This document shows positions 1-4,484 of a DNA stretch of 5,313 bases, piece by piece (positions within the stretch are counted from its first letter, which is position 1; the number at the start of each line of letters is the position of its first letter). The translations under genes and the position numbers were made by a program. Source of the DNA: Nitratifractor sp. GTDB taxonomy: Bacteria; Campylobacterota; Campylobacteria; Campylobacterales; Sulfurovaceae. Location: contig JANTGQ010000114.1 in NCBI GenBank assembly GCA_024762845.1, positions 1-5,313 of the forward strand. Reading direction: 5' to 3'. Below the pieces are notes generated by a model. The model saw only the letters and a program-made list of their open reading frames with translations. It made no database searches and had not been told where the DNA came from.

Positions 1-731
1 ATAGTAGTAATAGTAGTAATAGTAGTAATAGTAGTAATAGTAGTAATAGTAATAGTAGTAATAGTAGTAATAGTAATAGTAGTAGTAGTAGTAATAGTAG
101 TAATAGTAGTAATAGTAGTAATAGTAGTAATAGTAGTAATAATAGTAATAGTAGTAGTAGTAGTAGTAGTAATAATAGTAACAACAGCAACAGCAAAACT
201 ATAGATCCTAACTCTCAAAGTCTTTCTGTATTGAATAAAGCTATAGCAGGTAATAAAATAAAAGGGTGGGATAGTGCAACTACTGATCAAGAGTACTATC
301 TAGCTATTACAAACTATTTGCGCTCTCTACCTATAAAATGTAATGATTCTCAAGGGTATAAAGGACCAGCAGATCCTTTAAAATGGAGTGACCAGTTAGC
401 TCAAGCTGCAAAAGTACAAAGTGAAGATATGTTGGCAAATAACTTTTTTGATCACTATGGGAGCGACGGAAGTTCTCCTATAGATAGAATGAAAAACAAT
501 GGATTTATTGGTACTTACTATGGTGAAAATATAGCGTATCAAAAAAACAATGGTATCCCCTACACTGGATACGAGTACTTAATTGCTTTCGTAAAATGGA
601 TCCAAAGCACAAGTGGTCACTGCTCAAACTTAATGAGTCCAAACTTTAACTATGTAGGTATGACGGAGGCAAAAAGTGTTAACGGAAGCAGTGTTACACT
701 CTACTGGACACAGGATTTTGGGAAAAAATAG
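1..731 (+). CDS. Secreted CAP/SCP-domain protein with Ser/Asn-rich linker (5'-partial)
   Basis: The reading frame is open from base 3 to the TAG at 729-731, so the 5' end lies outside the window. A TTG at 231 could be mistaken for a start, but it has no ribosome binding site or signal peptide and the frame continues upstream. The first 64 visible codons encode only Ser and Asn. A CAP (CRISP/antigen 5/PR-1) domain follows, from about 290 to the end. Its hallmarks are His at 453-455 (FFDHYG), Glu at 525-527 (YGENIAY), His at 618-620 (SGHCSNLM, then NYVGM) and the terminal YWTQDFG; the two His and the Glu match the family's cavity residues. Two Cys (339-341 and 621-623) could form a disulfide. 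Bacterial CAP proteins are usually exported and mostly of unknown function. I infer that the Ser/Asn stretch is a flexible spacer holding the domain off an N-terminal anchor or another domain. The family call is firm, the role is not. Confidence 0.88.
   Translation, partial: SSNSSNSSNSSNSSNSNSSNSSNSNSSSSSNSSNSSNSSNSSNSSNNSNSSSSSSSNNSNNSNSKTIDPNSQSLSVLNKAIAGNKIKGWDSATTDQEYYLAITNYLRSLPIKCNDSQGYKGPADPLKWSDQLAQAAKVQSEDMLANNFFDHYGSDGSSPIDRMKNNGFIGTYYGENIAYQKNNGIPYTGYEYLIAFVKWIQSTSGHCSNLMSPNFNYVGMTEAKSVNGSSVTLYWTQDFGKK
3..194 (+). repeat. AGT/AAT trinucleotide microsatellite coding poly-(Ser/Asn)
   Basis: There are 64 consecutive codons in the CAP gene's frame, 42 Ser and 22 Asn, with no other residue. 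Most of the tract is the 9-base unit AGTAGTAAT (Ser-Ser-Asn), with shorter AGTAAT units and pure Ser runs of five (78-92) and seven (150-170). From 3 to 179 every Ser is AGT and every Asn is AAT. From 180 to 194 the codons switch to AAC and AGC. The tract runs off the left edge, so its full length is unknown. Gain or loss of 3-base or 9-base units would change spacer length but keep the frame. Confidence 0.97.
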
Positions 732-756
732 TAGTAATATCCCTACTAATCTAACA

Positions 757-784
757 TAGAGGAAGCTCTTATAGGGAACCTCTA
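757..784. terminator. Possible weak terminator hairpin between convergent genes
   Basis: TAGAGG at 757-762 pairs with CCTCTA at 779-784, giving a 6-bp stem with a 16-base loop. It lies just past the CAP gene stop and its right arm includes the stop codon of the convergent lipoprotein gene. No U-run follows on either strand, so intrinsic termination is doubtful. This is the only notable structure between the two genes. Confidence 0.25.
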
Positions 785-1018
785 ATTATCCTTATAGGCG
801 TGAAGTTTCCAGTCACTCTGCTTTAGCTCATCAATTCCTTTATTAGAGTAGCTACATCTGATTCCATCTTTTGTAAAACAGTATTTATCTTGCTTTGGTC
901 CATTTTTGTAAAGAACTTTTTTTGTGCAGCAATCTGTTGCAACTCGATTATAGGAACCAGTTGTACATGCTGTTGCAAATAGAAGTCCAGATAAAAAAAT
1001 TGAAATTTTTACAGCCAT
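782..1018 (-). CDS. Small cysteine-rich predicted lipoprotein, function unknown
   Basis: This 78-residue protein matches no family I recognise. I start it at the ATG at 1018-1016 because AGGTGG (1028-1023 on the minus strand) sits four bases upstream. An ATG at 1066 in the same frame would add 16 residues and push the signal peptide inward. The N-terminus MAVKISIFLSGLLFATAC is a short lipoprotein signal peptide, with a charged start, a hydrophobic core and Cys18 in an ATAC lipobox; Ala at -3 is less usual than Leu. The mature part is about 61 residues, basic and polar, with four more Cys (30, 31, 47, 55) that could form disulfides in the periplasm. Predicted location is the outer or inner membrane, facing the periplasm. 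The gene converges on the CAP gene and diverges from the membrane-protein gene at 1185. Coding status is supported by the ribosome binding site and the signal peptide only. Confidence 0.68.
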   Translation of the reverse strand: MAVKISIFLSGLLFATACTTGSYNRVATDCCTKKVLYKNGPKQDKYCFTKDGIRCSYSNKGIDELKQSDWKLHAYKDN

Positions 1019-1184
1019 TTTACCACCTTGTTTCTTGATATATAGTTGTGTAATGTAAATATACATAGTACCAAAATTAATTTATAATTGAAAGTTTTTT
1101 CACACTTTAAGTCTATATTTAGCAAATTTTTCATATTGTTGCCTGTCAGCATAGAATGACAACTCTCTAATACAAAGGAAATAT
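1019..1184. promoter_or_regulatory. Divergent intergenic promoter region
   Basis: This 166-bp AT-rich gap separates the lipoprotein gene (-) from the membrane-protein gene (+). A perfect TATAAT lies at 1083-1088 on the plus strand. TATATT at 1114-1119 is a nearer alternative for the plus gene. On the minus strand TATAAA (1086-1081) overlaps the first box. No good -35 element is visible. TGTCA (1144-1148) and TGACA (1157-1161) form a short inverted repeat in the leader of the plus gene. AAAGGA (1174-1179) is that gene's ribosome binding site. Which -10 box is used cannot be decided from sequence. Confidence 0.4.
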
Positions 1185-1652
1185 ATGAACACTTTTTTTC
1201 AAAACTACTCGACAATTATTGTTTTTCTGCATGTAATCTCGGCAGTTATTTGGGTTGGGGGTATGATAGCAATTCGCTTGGCTGTCCACCCAAGTTTGCA
1301 AAACATCGAAAATCCAAAAATTAAACTTGGAAAAACACTCGAAATTGTTGGCAGACTCTTTAAGCTTGTAATACCGTTTATTCTGATTCTTCTTCTTACA
1401 GCTGTTACCATGGAGCTAGGATTAGGGTTAAAGAGTGCAACCGTGCATATCAAAGAGGCAATATGGACAGTAATGACACTTAACTTTGCCTTTATGTACT
1501 TTAAGCGCTCTAAAGCGCAAAAACTCTTCGATAGTGGTGATTTGCCAGCTGCAAAAGAGCAAGTAAAGCTACTTCCAAATCTGCTGTTACCTATTAATAT
1601 AGTGCTTGGAGTGATTGCAATAGTATTAGGCGTTACACTAAGAGGATTTTAA
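1185..1652 (+). CDS. Four-helix inner-membrane protein, CopD/HemJ-like
   Basis: This 155-residue integral membrane protein starts at ATG 1185, preceded by AAAGGA five bases upstream. Four hydrophobic segments are visible at about residues 10-31, 61-80, 90-106 and 132-152. The first carries the pattern FLHVISAVIWVGGM (14-27), with His16, Trp23 and a Gly-Gly pair, and His35 follows at its end. This LHxxxAxxWVGG signature is typical of the CopD, DUF2269 and HemJ-like group of small membrane proteins, some of which bind haem or take part in copper or haem metabolism. I infer membership of that broad group from the first helix and the four-helix plan. I cannot tell whether it handles copper, binds haem or does something else, and no copper gene lies nearby. 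His88 in the second loop is another candidate ligand. The gene's stop codon overlaps that of the convergent ftsB-like gene. Confidence 0.8.
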   Translation: MNTFFQNYSTIIVFLHVISAVIWVGGMIAIRLAVHPSLQNIENPKIKLGKTLEIVGRLFKLVIPFILILLLTAVTMELGLGLKSATVHIKEAIWTVMTLNFAFMYFKRSKAQKLFDSGDLPAAKEQVKLLPNLLLPINIVLGVIAIVLGVTLRGF

Positions 1653-1667
1653 AAAGCATCCTCTTGG
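1638..1667. terminator. Hairpin over the overlapping convergent stop codons
   Basis: AAGAGGAT (1640-1647) and ATCCTCTT (1658-1665) form a perfect 8-bp stem with a 10-base loop. The stem extends by a U-G and a C-G pair to 1638 and 1667. The loop contains the stop codons of both convergent genes (TAA at 1650-1652 on plus, TAA at 1651-1649 on minus). It could act as a two-way transcription end or RNA-stabilising hairpin. No U-run follows it on either strand, so it is not a classical intrinsic terminator. Confidence 0.45.
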
Positions 1668-1921
1668 GGTGTTAACTGTATAAGTTCAAAATGTTTCTTC
1701 TGTAACTTCTGGTTCTCGTTTTGTAGGCTGTTATACTCCTCTTGCAGAGTGCTTAGTCGTTTTTTTACATCGACTAACACCCCAACAGAGTAACTGCCAA
1801 AAAAGAGGGAGTAGAGGTAGAAGAGTAAAAAAATTGCCACAACAATATGGTATGGCTTAAAAAAGGACTCCCTTGGGGAGTCGTAGTCGTTAAAGTTTTC
1901 TACCTCTGGTAAATCTTTCAC
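1649..1921 (-). CDS. FtsB/DivIC-like septum formation protein
   Basis: This 90-residue protein has the FtsB/DivIC plan: a short acidic cytoplasmic N-terminus (1-23), one membrane helix (about 24-42) and a coiled coil outside the membrane (about 50-82). Leu59, Leu66, Leu73 and Leu80 fall exactly seven residues apart. FtsB-type proteins are bitopic divisome components that pair with FtsL through such coiled coils. A gene of this type directly after eno is known from other proteobacteria, for example the Pseudomonas eno-ftsB order, which supports the call. The sequence itself is too generic for certainty. The start is GTG at 1921-1919 with only a weak purine stretch (AGAAAG) upstream. The next candidate, GTG at 1840, would cut into the membrane helix. 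The gene follows eno by 44 bases and probably depends on read-through from it. Codons 14-21 contain an intrinsic-terminator-like element, listed separately. Confidence 0.75.
   Translation of the reverse strand: MKDLPEVENFNDYDSPRESFFKPYHIVVAIFLLFYLYSLFFGSYSVGVLVDVKKRLSTLQEEYNSLQNENQKLQKKHFELIQLTPQEDAF
1859..1882 (-). terminator. Intrinsic terminator-like element inside the ftsB-like gene
   Basis: Read on the minus strand, GACTCCC (1882-1876) and GGGAGTC (1872-1866) form a perfect 7-bp, GC-rich stem with a CAA loop. One C and then six T (1864-1859) follow. This is a textbook rho-independent terminator shape. It lies about 85-105 bases past the eno stop but inside the ftsB-like coding region, where it encodes residues 14-21 (DSPRESFF). 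If active, it would end most eno transcripts and attenuate the ftsB-like gene. Translation of the leader codons could prevent folding. Structure is seen directly; activity is inferred. Confidence 0.6.
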
Positions 1922-1965
1922 GATACTACTTTCTAATTAGTTTTTGGCAAGAGCATACAAAAGTA

Positions 1966-3240
1966 CTACTCACCAAAAAGCTCCTGTCCTAGATACTCAA
2001 ACTGTCCCAATTCTCTTTGAATCTCTAGGAGTCTGTTATATTTTGCAATTCTATCACTTCTAGCAGTAGAGCCAGTTTTAATCTGTGCAGTATTGAGTGC
2101 AACAGCAAAATCTGCAATAAATGCATCTTCGCTCTCTCCACTTCTGTGGCTCATTACGCATGTGTAGCCATTTCTTTGCGCTAGTCGTACTGTCATCATT
2201 GTCTCACTTACGCTACCGATTTGGTTTGGTTTAATAAGAATAGAGTTTGCAATACCTTTGTTTATACCTTCTGCAAGAATCTCTGCATTGGTTACAAAAA
2301 GGTCATCTCCTACAAGCTGAACTCTATCGCCAAGACGCTCTGTAAGCTCTCTCCAGCCATCCCAGTCATCTTCGCTTAAACCATCTTCTATAGATACGAT
2401 TGGGTATTTATTTAAGAGATTCTCATAGTAGTCTATTAACTCACTACTGCTAAGCTCTTTTCCTTCAGATTTTAGCTCATATTTTCCAGCTTCATTTACA
2501 ATTTCGCTAGAGGCAACATCGAGTGCCAGTACAATCTGCTCACCCGCTTTATAGCCAGCTTTTTCGATTGCCTGCATAATAACTTCGATAGGCTCTTCGT
2601 TGCTCTTTAGGTTTGGTGCAAATCCACCCTCGTCACCTACAGCTGTACTCTCACCCATTGCATCGATAATCTTTTTAAGGTTTTGGTATATTTCGCTTAC
2701 GGCTCTTAAACCCTCGTCAAAACTCTCAAAACCAACCGGCATAATCATATACTCTTGGAAATCTACAGAGTTATTTGCATGCTCTCCACCATTAATAATA
2801 TTAAACATTGGTACAGGCATAACAACTCCATTTGCACCACCTAAGTAGCGGTAGAGTGGCATCTTTAGAGAACTAGCAGCCGCACGAGCCACTGCCATAG
2901 ATACACCTAAAACTGCATTTGCACCAAGTGTAGAGTAGTTATTTGTACCATCAGCCTCTTTCATTGTAATATCAACTTCGGCTTGGTTGTATGGACTCAT
3001 ACCTATTAGTGCCTCTGCAAGTACTTCGTTTACATTTTGCACTGCTTTAAGTACACCTTTTCCACCAAAACGCTCATCACCATCACGAAGCTCTAGCGCC
3101 TCGCGTTTTCCCGTACTTGCACCACTTGGTACAATGGCACTCTCTTTTGTACCGTCACTTAGCACAACTGTAGCACGAACTGTTGGGTTGCCCCTGCTAT
3201 CTAAAACCTCATCTGCATAGATATCTTCAATAAAAACCAT
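1966..3240 (-). CDS. eno: Enolase (phosphopyruvate hydratase)
   Basis: Enolase reversibly converts 2-phosphoglycerate to phosphoenolpyruvate in the cytoplasm, serving glycolysis and gluconeogenesis. The 424-residue length is normal for the family. The N-terminal domain has DSRGNPTVR (14-22) and the mobile loop SGASTG (39-44). The barrel domain carries His154 (GGEH), Glu204 (GDEGGF), the magnesium ligands Asp241 (ALDV), Glu285 (SIED) and Asp312 (VGDD), catalytic Lys337 in the signature LIKPNQIGSVSET, His365 (MSHRSGE) and Lys388. No key residue is missing. ATG at 3240-3238 is preceded by AGGAGA (3254-3249 on the minus strand) with eight bases between, a strong ribosome binding site. The gene lies downstream of recA in the same direction, but a terminator and a separate promoter in the gap suggest it is transcribed on its own. 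The ftsB-like gene follows after 44 bases. Confidence 0.98.
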   Translation of the reverse strand: MVFIEDIYADEVLDSRGNPTVRATVVLSDGTKESAIVPSGASTGKREALELRDGDERFGGKGVLKAVQNVNEVLAEALIGMSPYNQAEVDITMKEADGTNNYSTLGANAVLGVSMAVARAAASSLKMPLYRYLGGANGVVMPVPMFNIINGGEHANNSVDFQEYMIMPVGFESFDEGLRAVSEIYQNLKKIIDAMGESTAVGDEGGFAPNLKSNEEPIEVIMQAIEKAGYKAGEQIVLALDVASSEIVNEAGKYELKSEGKELSSSELIDYYENLLNKYPIVSIEDGLSEDDWDGWRELTERLGDRVQLVGDDLFVTNAEILAEGINKGIANSILIKPNQIGSVSETMMTVRLAQRNGYTCVMSHRSGESEDAFIADFAVALNTAQIKTGSTARSDRIAKYNRLLEIQRELGQFEYLGQELFGE

Positions 3241-3268
3241 TTAAGCATTCTCCTAAATAAAGTTCTCA

Positions 3269-3277
3269 ATTTTAACA
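3269..3277 (-). promoter_or_regulatory. Extended -10 promoter of eno
   Basis: On the minus strand, TGTTAAAAT (3277-3269) matches an extended -10 element, TGn followed by TAAAAT. It would start transcription near 3262, giving a leader of about 20 bases that includes the AGGAGA ribosome binding site. No -35 box is apparent. It lies downstream of the recA terminator hairpin, which fits an independent eno transcript. Confidence 0.5.
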
Positions 3278-3321
3278 TTCTTTTTCTAAAGAGGAACCAC
3301 AAATGTGGCTGAAAGTAGCTA

Positions 3322-3342
3322 TAAAGAGCCTTTGGCTCTTTA
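3322..3342. terminator. recA transcription terminator hairpin
   Basis: TAAAGAGCC (3322-3330) and GGCTCTTTA (3334-3342) form a perfect 9-bp stem with a three-base loop, 21 bases past the recA stop codon. On the minus strand the A-run leads into the stem and the U-run is its trailing edge (CTTTAT), a symmetrical shape common for bidirectional intrinsic terminators. The free U-run is short, so termination may be incomplete and leave some recA-eno read-through. Confidence 0.62.
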
Positions 3343-3363
3343 ATGTAGTTGTAGAGTTAGTTA

Positions 3364-4401
3364 CTAGTCGTCGCTTTTTGCGATCTCATCCTCGTCCATG
3401 GCAAGCTTTTCGCCAAAGCCGAGTGCCTCTTTAATTTTATGCTCTATCTCTGCACTGAGCTCCGGATTATCTTTCAGTGTCTGCTTAGAGTTCTCTTTTC
3501 CTTGCCCGAGTCTTGTTGCCCCGTAACTAAACCATGCACCACTCTTGTCAACAATGTCAAGTTTTACACCATAATCAATTAACTCTCCCTCGAAGCTGAT
3601 ACCCTCGCCAAACATAATATCAAATTCTGCTTGTCTAAATGGAGGTGCCACTTTATTTTTAACAACTTTTGCCTTCACACGGTTACCAATCTGGCTCTCA
3701 CCCTGTTTGAGTGTTGCAATTTTACGAACATCTATACGTACAGAGGCGTAGAATTTAAGTGCATTACCACCTGTAGTTGTCTCTGGAGAGCCATACCCCA
3801 TTGTTCCAATTTTCATACGAATTTGGTTAATAAAGATAACAGTAGTGTTCATCTTGTGTAAAATGGCTGTCAACTTACGAAGCGCCTGGCTCATTAAACG
3901 TGCTTGTAGACCAACGTGAGTATCACCCATATCTCCTTCTATCTCACTCTTAGGAGTAAGTGCTGCAACTGAATCGACAACGATTAAGTCAACCGCGCCA
4001 CTACGCGCAACTGTCTCTAAAACTTCTAACGCTTGCTCACCAAAATCGGGCTGAGAGACAAGCAAGTTGTCAATATCAACGCCTAGGTTTTTAGCATAGT
4101 AGACATCTAATGCGTGCTCTGCATCGATAAATGCACAAATTGAGCCCTCTTTTTGTGCAGATGCAATAGTCTGCAGGGCCAATGTAGTCTTACCCGAACT
4201 CTCCGGACCATAAACTTCTATAATTCTTCCCTTGGGAATTCCACCAATTCCCAAAGACATATCCAAGCCCAACGAACCAGTACTTATTGCCTCTATTGGC
4301 TCTATCTCTTTATCGCCAAGGCGCATAAGAGTACCTTTACCAAATGCTTTATCTATCTGTTTTATCGCTAAATCTAATGCTTTCTCTTTATTGGCATCCA
4401 T
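3364..4401 (-). CDS. recA: RecA recombinase
   Basis: RecA forms ATP-dependent filaments on single-stranded DNA and drives homologous pairing, strand exchange and recombination repair. The 345-residue protein is full length. Walker A is GPESSGKT (65-72) with Lys71 and Thr72. Glu95 (DAEHALD) is the expected catalytic glutamate. Walker B ends at Asp143 (LIVVDS). DNA-binding loop L1 lies near 154-163 and L2 near 194-210, with Gln193 (INQIR) as the ATP-sensing residue. The RecA signature ALKFYASVR is at 214-222. The tail is acidic (MDEDE, SDD), as in other RecA proteins. ATG at 4401-4399 has AAAGGG five bases upstream. The gene diverges from the mqnD-like gene. I see no LexA-type box (CTG-N10-CAG) in the promoter region, consistent with Campylobacterota generally lacking LexA; a basal extended -10 promoter is likely. 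Confidence 0.99.
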   Translation of the reverse strand: MDANKEKALDLAIKQIDKAFGKGTLMRLGDKEIEPIEAISTGSLGLDMSLGIGGIPKGRIIEVYGPESSGKTTLALQTIASAQKEGSICAFIDAEHALDVYYAKNLGVDIDNLLVSQPDFGEQALEVLETVARSGAVDLIVVDSVAALTPKSEIEGDMGDTHVGLQARLMSQALRKLTAILHKMNTTVIFINQIRMKIGTMGYGSPETTTGGNALKFYASVRIDVRKIATLKQGESQIGNRVKAKVVKNKVAPPFRQAEFDIMFGEGISFEGELIDYGVKLDIVDKSGAWFSYGATRLGQGKENSKQTLKDNPELSAEIEHKIKEALGFGEKLAMDEDEIAKSDD

Positions 4402-4427
4402 CTGTACCCTTTGAAATATTTTTATTT

Positions 4428-4436
4428 ATTGTATCA
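4428..4436 (-). promoter_or_regulatory. Extended -10 promoter of recA
   Basis: On the minus strand, TGATACAAT (4436-4428) is an extended -10 element (TGn plus TACAAT) about 27 bases before the recA start. It predicts a transcript start near 4421 and a short leader carrying AAAGGG. No clear -35 box is seen, and the surroundings are A/T runs, typical of Campylobacterota promoters. Confidence 0.55.
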
Positions 4437-4457
4437 ATATTTTCATCAAACTTAAGT

Positions 4458-4463
4458 TACAAT
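4458..4463 (+). promoter_or_regulatory. -10 box for the mqnD-like gene
   Basis: TACAAT on the plus strand, preceded by an A/T-rich stretch, lies 21 bases before the mqnD-like ATG. It predicts a leader of only about 15 bases. No -35 element is visible. The same hexamer occurs on the other strand for recA, so the two genes would have back-to-back promoters. Confidence 0.42.
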
Positions 4464-4484
4464 ACTGTAAAAAATGGATTCTAA

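Noticed and set aside
1..194. CRISPR array or tandem non-coding repeat
   Set aside because: The units are 3 and 9 bases with no spacers, and the tract is in frame with the CAP domain, so it is a coding microsatellite.
60..194. N-glycosylation acceptor sites in the Asn-rich linker
   Set aside because: The Campylobacter-type PglB sequon needs Asp or Glu two residues before Asn. The linker has no acidic residue, so no such site is present there.
231..731. A CAP gene starting at the TTG at 231
   Set aside because: The frame is open without interruption to the left edge through the Ser/Asn tract. There is no convincing ribosome binding site, and an exported family member would lack a signal peptide if it started here.
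768..798. Direct repeat CTTATAGG (768-775 and 791-798)
   Set aside because: Eight bases twice in AT-rich DNA is easily chance. No integrase, insertion sequence or attachment-site context is present.
1144..1161. Inverted repeat TGTCA/TGACA as a regulator operator
   Set aside because: Only five bases per arm with an 8-base gap and no regulator gene nearby, so it is noted in the intergenic entry but not called as an operator.
1009..1215. Minus-strand open frame of 68 codons
   Set aside because: It overlaps the start of the lipoprotein gene, its ribosome binding site and the beginning of the plus-strand membrane-protein gene. It has no family features.
2600..3220. Plus-strand open frames antisense to eno
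   Set aside because: They lie opposite fully conserved enolase sequence and have no ribosome binding site or recognisable domain.
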